Part shown: one piece after another, positions 6,503 to 20,139 of the stretch
How the letters are laid out: each line of letters begins with the position of its first letter
Numbering within the stretch: position 1 is the first letter of the stretch
Assembly (NCBI RefSeq): GCF_030265065.1
Contig: NC_080400.1
Span: forward strand, 54,110,001-54,174,000
DNA: 64,000 nt
From: Corythoichthys intestinalis
Taxonomy: Eukaryota; Chordata; Actinopteri; Syngnathiformes; Syngnathidae
Direction: 5' to 3'
Program-made: the position numbers and the translations under genes
Notes under the pieces: model-generated
Database searches by the model: none
Told to the model about the DNA's origin: nothing
What the model saw: the letters and a program-made list of their open reading frames with translations, nothing else

Positions 6503-6690
6503 GGGCGCACCGTTTCTGGAGGTACTGCAATACCAGGTCGATGCATGGAGTGGACGGAGCAAGCCCCTATTCCATCTCCTAGGCCCAAAAATCAATTTAA
6601 TATATGGTCCCCGGATAGGGGACGTATCAGATATTAAACTGATAAGAACAGATACTACACTTGATCTTAGCCAAAAGGCCGAGAAGCGAT
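6503..6690 (-). ncRNA. RNU2: U2 snRNA (unit 3, G176A)
   Basis: 188 nt with a private change at nt 176 (base 6515) that breaks the outer C154-G176 pair of stem-loop IV, the U2A'/U2B'' binding hairpin. Other motifs are intact. A 32-bp deletion lies downstream of it, near 6434. Confidence 0.93.
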
Positions 6691-7610
6691 AACCACAAAC
6701 TGGCACGAGGGACAGGCTCATTCCAGCCAATCCGGCCTAAAGTCATGGTCACACATGTCAAATGACAAAAGCAACACACATACACAAAAAATCTATCAAG
6801 ACGGTCCAGCTGCGGCCTGCAGTAGTCACAGGGGGCGCGGTTGGCGGATGACAAACGCTTGATCTGATCGGTCGTTGAAAGCAAGGGAAAAAAGCTCAAG
6901 CTGGTCAGAAGAGGAGACCCAAAACCATTCGTTCCTCCAGCATCTAATTTTAGAACTAGTATAGTCATCCTTTAAATTCATTAGGTTAATTTTCGGCTAG
7001 GATTATAAAAGTCATAATGTTCCAAGGTCTAGTGAAGTTTAGTTGTGAAACCCCTTAAGTTAAGTTTAGCGTGAATCCTGGGTAATCAATTTCTTAGCCC
7101 CTCACACCCCAAGCTGTACTATTGGGGACGCCGGCGTCCCCTTGATTTCTCTGGGCCACAATGGCTGTTGTACTCGTCATAAAGACGTCATTTCTGGCCA
7201 GTATATAGACGAATAGTCGCTCTTTCATTCAACACCGGATGGCAGCACTGTCACATCTTCCCGCGGCGACTGAAAACATCCAGTCGAAGTTCGCGTCACT
7301 GGCCTCCACCTGACATCTGCAATGTTTCATATCAGGTCTGTGCTAGAATAATCCATTTTTTCAGAATTGCGTCGACAAAATGACATCACAACGACAAGAC
7401 AGGGGTAGAAGAAGGTGTGGAACACCAGCAGAAGAGCATCCAGCCTTCTCTGAACTACATTTTGGGCCAATGGCGGTGGAACATGAGGAATGTATCCAGG
7501 GTGTGGCTCTGAAGCAGTTTGAAATCCCAGAGCATTTAGCCCATCGCTAACACGACAAGACTCACTTGGCCGAACAACACACCCTTTCACTTTGTTTTTA
7601 CCGTATAGAA

Positions 7611-7722
7611 AGGTCTGCTTAGCAGAACTTCAAAAATTGACTCAAACTCTTGCTTTTCCTCCCCACGGAAATCTTTGGTAAAAGGCGAAAGATTTATAGG
7701 GTCTGAAAAGGAACAAGAGTGT
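7611..7722 (-). ncRNA. RNU5: U5 snRNA, diverged copy (unit 3)
   Basis: 112 nt with three private substitutions: G24C (base 7699) beside the internal loop, U46C (base 7677) in loop I, and C68A (base 7655), which breaks a pair of the lower stem. Loop I reads CGCCUUUUACC instead of CGCCUUUUACU. It is the only copy with a loop I change. It could be a decaying gene, although the GCCUUUUAC core remains. Confidence 0.88.
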
Positions 7723-8480
7723 ACTGCCTTGCATTTGACGGAACCGGCTGTGAGATGATCGGCGATAGCATTTTAACACAGGCTCTCAAGCGCTACAAAC
7801 CAGTGGGGGGCGTGCCGAGTCGCACCGAGCAGCCAATCGTTTCGTCCCCAAGGAGGAATTTCACTGCAAATGTAGACCGTAGAAATCTGGAGACTCTAAG
7901 GATTGACCGTTGGCTCGAGTCTACAGCAGGGGTGCCCAAGTCGGGTCTTGGAGAGCCCCTATCCAGCTTGTTTTCCATGTCTCCCTCCTTTACACACCTG
8001 AACCAAATGATCAGTTCATCAGCAAGCTCTGCAGGAGCCTGATTATTTTGATTCAGGTGTGTCGGACAGTCGTGCACCCAGACCGGATGCGGAACTGTAG
8101 CCGGAGAAGGAGGCGGGGGCGGCGAAAACCGGAAGCCGAGGGCAAACGGGGTGCCGGTCCAGGCTACCTGACTGCGATCAACTGATTGCGCTTGCAAGAC
8201 ACCAGATTGGTGAAAACGTTTCCTCTCTACGGCCCTTTATGGAATACTTTGCCCACCTTTGCTGTAGACTCTACGGGCTGACCATTGGCTCGAAAGTCCT
8301 CAGCGATCGGGCTCCAGCCAGTCGCAAGCTTCTCTAGATCCTACATTTTGGGCCAATGGCGGAGAACATGAGAGAGGCAAGGAGGGTGTTACTCTGAATC
8401 TGAACACTGACAATTCCAGACCCACACCAGGGCCATGCAGTTTTTCATTGGCGCATTTCAAGTTTGATTTAACAATAAAT

Positions 8481-8647
8481 CAGGGGAGAGCGCGTACGCA
8501 GTCCCCCACTACCATAAATTTTGCAGTTGAGATTCCCACATTTGGGGAATTCATAAAGGTCATCGAAACCGGAATTGTGCAATGGTTAAGACTCGCCTTA
8601 GGAAAACCACCTGCTTGATCATGGTGTCTCCCCTGCCAGGTAAGTAT
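8481..8647 (-). ncRNA. RNU1: U1 snRNA (unit 3, C74U)
   Basis: 167 nt, G78 form, with U at nt 74 (base 8574) in the extended part of loop II. The AUUGCAC protein-recognition part is unchanged. Confidence 0.95.
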
Positions 8648-9375
8648 GAATTGCACGCCTCTGCAAAGCCGAGGTCTTGAGCGCGCAGGCCATCTTCGTT
8701 CATGAGCTCGTTTGTTACACACCTATAAAATAGTAACAAACACACATAATGGACAAGGCAACTACAGTAAAACTGTTAACGCACAACTAGTCGTCAACTG
8801 ACTTGAACTTTAAATTAGCTTTAAAGAATGTGCAAAACAATCCCAGCATGCATTGCTGCTCCTCCAAAAGCTCAGCTGAAACGGTTGCCCGTACTCTGTC
8901 AATGTGCATGCGCCACTGAAAGCTCCAGATGCTTTGAAATTGTAGTTATTTCTCAAAGCTAGGACAACCTTCCACTCACTTTCCTGTTTGTTTGGTCAGG
9001 AATAGACACTGCTGCTGACATGTTAGGGTCCAACCCGGAATGGATGCTACGTGACTCTTCTGGGTTCAGACTGCAGGCATATCCGATTCCAGTCGGATTC
9101 CTCCTCCAATCAGATTTTTTTGAGCTGACTGTTCACACATTCTTTGTAAGTGTCCAAATCAGACCTGGGCCAGTTCAGAGGCCCACATTATTGACACACC
9201 TGACAGGTTCCTGTGGCAACAAAGACGTCATTCAGAGCAGAGTAAGGTCACGGACAGTCAAAACCCATCTGAGCTGCTCAGACAGAGAATATTGGATTTC
9301 GGCCGCCGCTCCTAACTGATTTCGTCACCGATTCGCTTTTCAGCAAGACTCGGTTTTGCTTTCACCAGTAGAAGG

Positions 9376-9563
9376 GGGCGCACCGTTCCTGGAGGTACTG
9401 CAATACCAGGTCGATGCATGGAGTGGACGGAGCAAGCCCCTATTCCATCTCCTAGGCCCAAAAATCAATTTAATATATGGTCCCCGGATAGGGGACGTAT
9501 CAGATATTAAACTGATAAGAACAGATACTACACTTGATCTTAGCCAAAAGGCCGAGAAGCGAT
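9376..9563 (-). ncRNA. RNU2: U2 snRNA (unit 4)
   Basis: 188 nt, consensus sequence. Its 5' flank has GGCACCAGGG in place of GGCACGAGGG, a variant shared only with unit 6. Confidence 0.97.
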
Positions 9564-10483
9564 AACCACAAACTGGCACCAGGGACAGGCTCATTCCAGC
9601 CAATCCGGCCTAAAGTCATGGTCACACATGTCAAATGACAAAAGCAACACGCATACACAAAAAATCTATCAAGACGGTCCAGCTGCGGCCTGCAGTAGTC
9701 ACAGGGGGCGCGGTTGGCGGATGACAAACGCTTGATCTGATCGGTCGTTGAAAGCAAGGGAAACAAGCTCAAGCTGGTCAGAAGAGGAGACCCAAAACCA
9801 TTCGTTCCTCCAGCATCTAATTTTAGAACTAGTATAGTCATCCTTTAAATTCATATGGTTAATTTTTGGCTAGGATTATAAAAGTCATAATGTTCCAAGG
9901 TCTAGTGAAGTTTAGTTGTGAAACCCCTTAAGTTAAGTTTAGAGTGAATCGTGGGTAATCAATTTCTTAGCCCCTCACACCCCAAGCTGTACTATTGGGG
10001 ACGCCGGCGTCCCCTTGATTTCTCTGGGCCACAATGGCTGTTGTACTCGTCATAAAGACGTCATTTCTGGCCAGTATATAGACGAATAGTCGCTCTTTCA
10101 TTCAACACCGGATGGCAGCACTGTCACATCTTCCCGCGGCGACTGAAAACATCCAGTCGAAGTTCGCGTCACTGGCCTCCACCTGACATCTGCAATGTTT
10201 CATATCAGGTCTGTGCTAGAATAATCCATTTTTTCAGAATTGCGTCGACAAAATGACATCACAACGACAAGACAGGGGTAGAAGAAGGTGTGGAACACCA
10301 GCAGAAGAGCATCCAGCCTTCTCTGAACTACATTTTGGGCCAATGGCGGTGGAACATGAGGAATGTATCCAGGGTGTGGCTCTGAAGCAGTTTGAAATCC
10401 CGGAGCATTTAGCCCATCGCTAACACGACAAGACTCACTTGGCCGAACAACACACCCTTTCACTTTGTTTTTACCGTATAGAA

Positions 10484-10595
10484 AGGTCTGCTTAGCAGAA
10501 CTTCAAAAATTGACTTAAACTCTTGCTGTTCCTCCCCACGGAAATCTTTAGTAAAAGGCGAAAGATTTATACGGTCTGAAAAGGAACAAGAGTGT
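10484..10595 (-). ncRNA. RNU5: U5 snRNA (unit 4)
   Basis: 112 nt, A80 form as in units 1, 5, 6 and 7; loop I intact. Confidence 0.95.
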
Positions 10596-11353
10596 ACTTC
10601 CTTGCATTTGACGGAACCGGCTGGGAGATGATCGGCGATAGCATTTTAACACAGGCTCTCAAGCGCTACAAACCAGTGGGGGGCGTGCCGAGTCGCACCG
10701 AGCAGCCAATCGTTTCGTCCCCAAGGAGGAATTTCACTGCAAATGTAGACCGTAGAAATCTGGAGACTCTAAGGATTGACCGTTGGCTCGAGTCTACAGC
10801 AGGGGTGCCCAAGTCGGGTCTTGGAGAGCCCCTATCCAGCTTGTTTTCCATGTCTCCCTCCTTTACACACCTGAACCAAATGATCAGTTCATCAGCAAGC
10901 TCTGCAGGAGCCTGATTATTTTGATTCAGGTGTGTCGGACAGTCGTGCACCCAGACCGGATGCGGAACTGTAGCCGGAGAAGGAGGCGGGGGCGGCGAAA
11001 ACCGGAAGCCGAGGGCAAACGGGGTGCCGGTCCAGGCTACCTGACTGCGATCAACTGATTGCGCTTGCAAGACACCAGATTGGTGAAAACGTTTCCTCTC
11101 TACGGCCCTTTATGGAATACTTTGCCCACCCTTGCTGTAGACTCTACGGGCTGACCATTGGCTCGAATGTCCTCAGCGATCGGGCTCCAGCCAGTCGCAG
11201 GCTTCTCTAGATCCTACATTTTGGGCCAATGGCGGAGAACATGAGAGAGGCAAGGAGGGTGTTACTCTGAAGCTCAACACTGACAATTCCAGACCCACAC
11301 CAGGGCCATGCAGTTTTTCATTGGCGCATTTCAAGTTTGATTTAACAGTAAAT

Positions 11354-11520
11354 CAGGGGAGAGCGCGTACGCAGTCCCCCACTACCATAAATTTTGCAGT
11401 TGAGATTCCCACATTTGGGGAATTCATAAAGGTCATCGAAACTGGAGTTGTGCAATGGTTAAGACTCGCCTTAGGAAAACCACCTGCTTGATCATGGTGT
11501 CTCCCCTGCCAGGTAAGTAT
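11354..11520 (-). ncRNA. RNU1: U1 snRNA (unit 4)
   Basis: 167 nt, A78 form (unpaired C64-A78 at the base of loop II). Confidence 0.96.
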
Positions 11521-12248
11521 GAGTTGCACGCCTCTGCAAAGCCGAGGTCTTGAGCGCGCAGGCCATCTTCGTTCATGAGCTCGTTTGTTACACACCTATA
11601 AAATAGTAACAAACACTCATAATGGACAAGGCAACTACAGTAAAACTGTTAACGCACAACTAGTCGTCAACTGACTTGAACTTTAAATTAGCTTTAAAGA
11701 ATGTGCAAAACAATCCCAGCATGCATTGCTGCTCCTCCAAAAGCTCAGCTGAAACGGTTGCCCGTACTCTGTCAATGTGCATGCGCCACTGAAAGCTACA
11801 GATGCTTTGAAATTGTAGTTATTTCTCAAAGCTAGGACAACCTTCCACTCACTTTCCTGTTTGTTTGGTCAGGAATAGACACTGCTGCTGACATGTTAGG
11901 GTCCAACCCGGAATGGATGCTACGTGACTCTTCTGGGTTCAGACTGCAGGCATATCCGATTCCAGTCGGATTCCTCCTCCAATCAGATTTTTTTGAGCTG
12001 ACTGTTCACACATTCTTTGTAAGGGTCCAAATCAGACCTGGGCCAGTTCAGAGGCCCACATTATTGACACACCTGACAGGTTCCTGTGGCAACAAAGACG
12101 TCATTCAGAGTAGAGTAAGGTCACGGACAGTCAAAACCCATCTGAGCTGCTCAGACAGAGAATATTGGATTTCGGCCGCCGCTCCTAACTGATTTCGTCA
12201 CCGATTCGCTTTTCAGCAAGACTCGGTTTTGCTTTCACCAGTAGAAGG

Positions 12249-12436
12249 GGGCGCACCGTTCCTGGAGGTACTGCAATACCAGGTCGATGCATGGAGTGGA
12301 CGGAGCAAGCCCCTATTCCATCTCCTAGGCCCAAAAATCAATTTAATATATGGTCCCCGGATAGGGGACGTATCAGATATTAAACTGATAAGAACAGATA
12401 CTACACTTGATCTTAGCCAAAAGGCCGAGAAGCGAT
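12249..12436 (-). ncRNA. RNU2: U2 snRNA (unit 5)
   Basis: 188 nt, consensus sequence with paired stem IIa. Confidence 0.97.
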
Positions 12437-13356
12437 AACCACAAACTGGCACGAGGGACAGGCTCATTCCAGCCAATCCGGCCTAAAGTCATGGTCACAC
12501 ATGTCAAATGACAAAAGCAACACGCATACACAAAAAATCTATCAAGACGGTCCAGCTGCGGCCTGCAGTAGTCACAGGGGGCGCGGTTGGCGGATGACAA
12601 ACGCTTGATCTGATCGGTCGTTGAAAGCAAGGGAAACAAGCTCAAGCTGGTCAGAAGAGGAGACCCAAAACCATTCGTTCCTCCAGCATCTAATTTTAGA
12701 ACTAGTATAGTCATCCTTTAAATTCATATGGTTAATTTTTGGCTAGGATTATAAAAGTCATAATGTTCCAAGGTCTAGTGAAGTTTAGTTGTGAAACCCC
12801 TTAAGTTAAGTTTAGAGTGAATCGTGGGTAATCAATTTCTTAGCCCCTCACACCCCAAGCTGTACTATTGGGGACGCCGGCGTCCCCTTGATTTCTCTGG
12901 GCCACAATGGCTGTTGTACTCGTCATAAAGACGTCATTTCTGGCCAGTATATAGACGAATAGTCGCTCTTTCATTCAACACCGGATGGCAGCACTGTCAC
13001 ATCTTCCCGCGGCGACTGAAAACATCCAGTCGAAGTTCGCGTCACTGGCCTCCACCTGACATCTGCAATGTTTCATATCAGGTCTGTGCTAGAATAATCC
13101 ATTTTTTCAGAATTGCGTCGACAAAATGACATCACAACGACAAGACAGGGGTAGAAGAAGGTGTGGAACACCAGCAGAAGAGCATCCAGCCTTCTCTGAA
13201 CTACATTTTGGGCCAATGGCGGTGGAACATGAGGAATGTATCCAGGGTGTGGCTCTGAAGCAGTTTGAAATCCCGGAGCATTTAGCCCATCGCTAACACG
13301 ACAAGACTCACTTGGCCGAACAACACACCCTTTCACTTTGTTTTTACCGTATAGAA

Positions 13357-13468
13357 AGGTCTGCTTAGCAGAACTTCAAAAATTGACTTAAACTCTTGCT
13401 GTTCCTCCCCACGGAAATCTTTAGTAAAAGGCGAAAGATTTATACGGTCTGAAAAGGAACAAGAGTGT
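13357..13468 (-). ncRNA. RNU5: U5 snRNA (unit 5)
   Basis: 112 nt, A80 form. Its upstream flank has a private A-to-T change near 13597. Confidence 0.95.
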
Positions 13469-14226
13469 ACTTCCTTGCATTTGACGGAACCGGCTGGGAG
13501 ATGATCGGCGATAGCATTTTAACACAGGCTCTCAAGCGCTACAAACCAGTGGGGGGCGTGCCGAGTCGCACCGAGCAGCCAATCGTTTCGTCCCCATGGA
13601 GGAATTTCACTGCAAATGTAGACCGTAGAAATCTGGAGACTCTAAGGATTGACCGTTGGCTCGAGTCTACAGCAGGGGTGCCCAAGTCGGGTCTTGGAGA
13701 GCCCCTATCCAGCTTGTTTTCCATGTCTCCCTCCTTTACACACCTGAACCAAATGATCAGTTCATCAGCAAGCTCTGCAGGAGCCTGATTATTTTGATTC
13801 AGGTGTGTCGGACAGTCGTGCACCCAGACCGGATGCGGAACTGTAGCCGGAGAAGGAGGCGGGGGCGGCGAAAACCGGAAGCCGAGGGCAAACGGGGTGC
13901 CGGTCCAGGCTACCTGACTGCGATCAACTGATTGCGCTTGCAAGACACCAGATTGGTGAAAACGTTTCCTCTCTACGGCCCTTTATGGAATACTTTGCCC
14001 ACCCTTGCTGTAGACTCTACGGGCTGACCATTGGCTCGAATGTCCTCAGCGATCGGGCTCCAGCCAGTCGCAGGCTTCTCTAGATCCTACATTTTGGGCC
14101 AATGGCGGAGAACATGAGAGAGGCAAGGAGGGTGTTACTCTGAAGCTCAACACTGACAATTCCAGACCCACACCAGGGCCATGCAGTTTTTCATTGGCGC
14201 ATTTCAAGTTTGATTTAACAGTAAAT

Positions 14227-14393
14227 CAGGGGAGAGCGCGTACGCAGTCCCCCACTACCATAAATTTTGCAGTTGAGATTCCCACATTTGGGGAATTCAT
14301 AAAGGTCATCGAAACTGGAGTTGTGCAATGGTTAAGACTCGCCTTAGGAAAACCACCTGCTTGATCATGGTGTCTCCCCTGCCAGGTAAGTAT
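14227..14393 (-). ncRNA. RNU1: U1 snRNA (unit 5)
   Basis: 167 nt, A78 form. Confidence 0.96.
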
Positions 14394-15121
14394 GAGTTGC
14401 ACGCCTCTGCAAAGCCGAGGTCTTGAGCGCGCAGGCCATCTTCGTTCATGAGCTCGTTTGTTACACACCTATAAAATAGTAACAAACACTCATAATGGAC
14501 AAGGCAACTACAGTAAAACTGTTAACGCACAACTAGTCGTCAACTGACTTGAACTTTAAATTAGCTTTAAAGAATGTGCAAAACAATCCCAGCATGCATT
14601 GCTGCTCCTCCAAAAGCTCAGCTGAAACGGTTGCCCGTACTCTGTCAATGTGCATGCGCCACTGAAAGCTCCAGATGCTTTGAAATTGTAGTTATTTCTC
14701 AAAGCTAGGACAACCTTCCACTCACTTTCCTGTTTGTTTGGTCAGGAATAGACACTGCTGCTGACATGTTAGGGTCCAACCCGGAATGGATGCTACGTGA
14801 CTCTTCTGGGTTCAGACTGCAGGCATATCCGATTCCAGTCGGATTCCTCCTCCAATCAGATTTTTTTGAGCTGACTGTTCACACATTCTTTGTAAGGGTC
14901 CAAATCAGACCTGGGCCAGTTCAGAGGCCCACATTATTGACACACCTGACAGGTTCCTGTGGCAACAAAGACGTCATTCAGAGTAGAGTAAGGTCACGGA
15001 CAGTCAAAACCCATCTGAGCTGCTCAGACAGAGAATATGGGATTTCGGCCGCCGCTCCTAACTGATTTCGTCACCGATTCGCTTTTCAGCAAGACTCGGT
15101 TTTGCTTTCACCAGTAGAAGG

Positions 15122-15309
15122 GGGCGCACCGTTCCTGGAGGTACTGCAATACCAGGTCGATGCATGGAGTGGACGGAGCAAGCCCCTATTCCATCTCCTA
15201 GGCCCAAAAATCAATTTAATATATGGTCCCCGGATAGGGGACGTATCAGATATTAAACTGATAAGAACAGATACTACACTTGATCTTAGCCAAAAGGCCG
15301 AGAAGCGAT
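15122..15309 (-). ncRNA. RNU2: U2 snRNA (unit 6)
   Basis: 188 nt, consensus. It shares the 5' flank variant GGCACCAGGG with unit 4, and the 3' flank variant GAATATGGG with units 8, 16 and 23. Confidence 0.97.
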
Positions 15310-16229
15310 AACCACAAACTGGCACCAGGGACAGGCTCATTCCAGCCAATCCGGCCTAAAGTCATGGTCACACATGTCAAATGACAAAAGCAACACGCAT
15401 ACACAAAAAATCTATCAAGACGGTCCAGCTGCGGCCTGCAGTAGTCACAGGGGGCGCGGTTGGCGGATGACAAACGCTTGATCTGATCGGTCGTTGAAAG
15501 CAAGGGAAACAAGCTCAAGCTGGTCAGAAGAGAAGACCCAAAACCATTCGTTCCTCCAGCATCTAATTTTAGAACTAGTATAGTCATCCTTTAAATTCAT
15601 ATGGTTAATTTTTGGCTAGGATTATAAAAGTCATAATGTTCCAAGGTCTAGTGAAGTTTAGTTGTGAAACCCCTTAAGTTAAGTTTAGAGTGAATCGTGG
15701 GTAATCAATTTCTTAGCCCCTCACACCCCAAGCTGTACTATTGGGGACGCCGGCGTCCCCTTGATTTCTCTGGGCCACAATGGCTGTTGTACTCGTCATA
15801 AAGACGTCATTTCTGGCCAGTATATAGACGAATAGTCGCTCTTTCATTCAACACCGGATGGCAGCACTGTCACATCTTCCCGCGGCGACTGAAAACATCC
15901 AGTCGAAGTTCGCGTCACTGGCCTCCACCTGACATCTGCAATGTTTCATATCAGGTCTGTGCTAGAATAATCCATTTTTTCAGAATTGCGTCGACAAAAT
16001 GACATCACAACGACAAGACAGGGGTAGAAGAAGGTGTGGAACACCAGCAGAAGAGCATCCAGCCTTCTCTGAACTACATTTTGGGCCAATGGCGGTGGAA
16101 CATGAGGAATGTATCCAGGGTGTGGCTCTGAAGCAGTTTGAAATCCCGGAGCATTTAGCCCATCGCTAACACGACAAGACTCACTTGGCCGAACAACACA
16201 CCCTTTCACTTTGTTTTTACCGTATAGAA

Positions 16230-16341
16230 AGGTCTGCTTAGCAGAACTTCAAAAATTGACTTAAACTCTTGCTGTTCCTCCCCACGGAAATCTTTAGTAA
16301 AAGGCGAAAGATTTATACGGTCTGAAAAGGAACAAGAGTGT
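16230..16341 (-). ncRNA. RNU5: U5 snRNA (unit 6)
   Basis: 112 nt, A80 form; loop I and Sm site intact. Confidence 0.95.
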
Positions 16342-17099
16342 ACTTCCTTGCATTTGACGGAACCGGCTGGGAGATGATCGGCGATAGCATTTTAACACAG
16401 GCTCTCAAGCGCTACAAACCAGTGGGGGGCGTGCCGAGTCGCACCGAGCAGCCAATCGTTTCGTCCCCAAGGAGGAATTTCACTGCAAATGTAGACCGTA
16501 GAAATCTGGAGACTCTAAGGATTGACCGTTGGCTCGAGTCTACAGCAGGGGTGCCCAAGTCGGGTCTTGGAGAGCCCCTATCCAGCTTGTTTTCCATGTC
16601 TCCCTCCTTTACACACCTGAACCAAATGATCAGTTCATCAGCAAGCTCTGCAGGAGCCTGATTATTTTGATTCAGGTGTGTCGGACAGTCGTGCACCCAG
16701 ACCGGATGCGGAACTGTAGCCGGAGAAGGAGGCGGGGGCGGCGAAAACCGGAAGCCGAGGGCAAACGGGGTGCCGGTCCAGGCTACCTGACTGCGATCAA
16801 CTGATTGCGCTTGCAAGACACCAGATTGGTGAAAACGTTTCCTCTCTACGGCCCTTTATGGAATACTTTGCCCACCCTTGCTGTAGACTCTACGGGCTGA
16901 CCATTGGCTCGAATGTCCTCAGCGATCGGGCTCCAGCCAGTCGCAGGCTTCTCTAGATCCTACATTTTGGGCCAATGGCGGAGAACATGAGAGAGGCAAG
17001 GAGGGTGTTACTCTGAAGCTCAACACTGACAATTCCAGACCCACACCAGGGCCATGCAGTTTTTCATTGGCGCATTTCAAGTTTGATTTAACAGTAAAT

Positions 17100-17266
17100 C
17101 AGGGGAGAGCGCGTACGCAGTCCCCCACTACCATAAATTTTGCAGTTGAGATTCCCACATTTGGGGAATTCATAAAGGTCATCGAAACTGGAGTTGTGCA
17201 ATGGTTAAGACTCGCCTTAGGAAAACCACCTGCTTGATCATGGTGTCTCCCCTGCCAGGTAAGTAT
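17100..17266 (-). ncRNA. RNU1: U1 snRNA (unit 6)
   Basis: 167 nt, A78 form. Confidence 0.96.
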
Positions 17267-17994
17267 GAGTTGCACGCCTCTGCAAAGCCGAGGTCTTGAG
17301 CGCGCAGGCCATCTTCGTTCATGAGCTCGTTTGTTACACACCTATAAAATAGTAACAAACACTCATAATGGACAAGGCAACTACAGTAAAACTGTTAACG
17401 CACAACTAGTCGTCAACTGACTTGAACTTTAAATTAGCTTTAAAGAATGTGCAAAACAATCCCAGCATGCATTGCTGCTCCTCCAAAAGCTCAGCTGAAA
17501 CGGTTGCCCGTACTCTGTCAATGTGCATGCGCCACTGAAAGCTACAGATGCTTTGAAATTGTAGTTATTTCTCAAAGCTAGGACAACCTTCCACTCACTT
17601 TCCTGTTTGTTTGGTCAGGAATAGACACTGCTGCTGACATGTTAGGGTCCAACCCGGAATGGATGCTACGTGACTCTTCTGGGTTCAGACTGCAGGCATA
17701 TCCGATTCCAGTCGGATTCCTCCTCCAATCAGATTTTTTTGAGCTGACTGTTCACACATTCTTTGTAAGGGTCCAAATCAGACCTGGGCCAGTTCAGAGG
17801 CCCACATTATTGACACACCTGACAGGTTCCTGTGGCAACAAAGACGTCATTCAGAGTAGAGTAAGGTCACGGACAGTCAAAACCCATCTGAGCTGCTCAG
17901 ACAGAGAATATTGGATTTCGGCCGCCGCTCCTAACTGATTTCGTCACCGATTCGCTTTTCAGCAAGACTCGGTTTTGCTTTCACCAGTAGAAGG

Positions 17995-18182
17995 GGGCGC
18001 ACCGTTCCTGGAGGTACTGCAATACCAGGTCGATGCATGGAGTGGACGGAGCAAGCCCCTATTCCATCTCCTAGGCCCAAAAATCAATTTAATATATGGT
18101 CCCCGGATAGGGGACGTATCAGATATTAAACTGATAAGAACAGATACTACACTTGATCTTAGCCAAAAGGCCGAGAAGCGAT
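17995..18182 (-). ncRNA. RNU2: U2 snRNA (unit 7)
   Basis: 188 nt, consensus sequence. Confidence 0.97.
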
Positions 18183-19102
18183 AACCACAAACTGGCACGA
18201 GGGACAGGCTCATTCCAGCCAATCCGGCCTAAAGTCATGGTCACACATGTCAAATGACAAAAGCAACACGCATACACAAAAAATCTATCAAGACGGTCCA
18301 GCTGCGGCCTGCAGTAGTCACAGGGGGCGCGGTTGGCGGATGACAAACGCTTGATCTGATCGGTCGTTGAAAGCAAGGGAAACAAGCTCAAGCTGGTCAG
18401 AAGAGGAGACCCAAAACCATTCGTTCCTCCAGCATCTAATTTTAGAACTAGTATAGTCATCCTTTAAATTCATATGGTTAATTTTTGGCTAGGATTATAA
18501 AAGTCATAATGTTCCAAGGTCTAGTGAAGTTTAGTTGTGAAACCCCTTAAGTTAAGTTTAGAGTGAATCGTGGGTAATCAATTTCTTAGCCCCTCACACC
18601 CCAAGCTGTACTATTGGGGACGCCGGCGTCCCCTTGATTTCTCTGGGCCACAATGGCTGTTGTACTCGTCATAAAGACGTCATTTCTGGCCAGTATATAG
18701 ACGAATAGTCGCTCTTTCATTCAACACCGGATGGCAGCACTGTCACATCTTCCCGCGGCGACTGAAAACATCCAGTCGAAGTTCGCGTCACTGGCCTCCA
18801 CCTGACATCTGCAATGTTTCATATCAGGTCTGTGCTAGAATAATCCATTTTTTCAGAATTGCGTCGACAAAATGACATCACAACGACAAGACAGGGGTAG
18901 AAGAAGGTGTGGAACACCAGCAGAAGAGCATCCAGCCTTCTCTGAACTACATTTTGGGCCAATGGCGGTGGAACATGAGGAATGTATCCAGGGTGTGGCT
19001 CTGAAGCAGTTTGAAATCCCGGAGCATTTAGCCCATCGCTAACACGACAAGACTCACTTGGCCGAACAACACACCCTTTCACTTTGTTTTTACCGTATAG
19101 AA

Positions 19103-19214
19103 AGGTCTGCTTAGCAGAACTTCAAAAATTGACTTAAACTCTTGCTGTTCCTCCCCACGGAAATCTTTAGTAAAAGGCGAAAGATTTATACGGTCTGAAA
19201 AGGAACAAGAGTGT
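19103..19214 (-). ncRNA. RNU5: U5 snRNA (unit 7)
   Basis: 112 nt, A80 form. Confidence 0.95.
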
Positions 19215-19972
19215 ACTTCCTTGCATTTGACGGAACCGGCTGGGAGATGATCGGCGATAGCATTTTAACACAGGCTCTCAAGCGCTACAAACCAGTGGGG
19301 GGCGTGCCGAGTCGCACCGAGCAGCCAATCGTTTCGTCCCCAAGGAGGAATTTCACTGCAAATGTAGACCGTAGAAATCTGGAGACTCTAAGGATTGACC
19401 GTTGGCTCGAGTCTACAGCAGGGGTGCCCAAGTCGGGTCTTGGAGAGCCCCTATCCAGCTTGTTTTCCATGTCTCCCTCCTTTACACACCTGAACCAAAT
19501 GATCAGTTCATCAGCAAGCTCTGCAGGAGCCTGATTATTTTGATTCAGGTGTGTCGGACAGTCGTGCACCCAGACCGGATGCGGAACTGTAGCCGGAGAA
19601 GGAGGCGGGGGCGGCGAAAACCGGAAGCCGAGGGCAAACGGGGTGCCGGTCCAGGCTACCTGACTGCGATCAACTGATTGCGCTTGCAAGACACCAGATT
19701 GGTGAAAACGTTTCCTCTCTACGGCCCTTTATGGAATACTTTGCCCACCCTTGCTGTAGACTCTACGGGCTGACCATTGGCTCGAATGTCCTCAGCGATC
19801 GGGCTCCAGCCAGTCGCAGGCTTCTCTAGATCCTACATTTTGGGCCAATGGCGGAGAACATGAGAGAGGCAAGGAGGGTGTTACTCTGAAGCTCAACACT
19901 GACAATTCCAGACCCACACCAGGGCCATGCAGTTTTTCATTGGCGCATTTCAAGTTTGATTTAACAGTAAAT

Positions 19973-20139
19973 CAGGGGAGAGCGCGTACGCAGTCCCCCA
20001 CTACCATAAATTTTGCAGTTGAGATTCCCACATTTGGGGAATTCATAAAGGTCATCGAAACTGGAGTTGTGCAATGGTTAAGACTCGCCTTAGGAAAACC
20101 ACCTGCTTGATCATGGTGTCTCCCCTGCCAGGTAAGTAT
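19973..20139 (-). ncRNA. RNU1: U1 snRNA (unit 7)
   Basis: 167 nt, A78 form. Confidence 0.96.
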
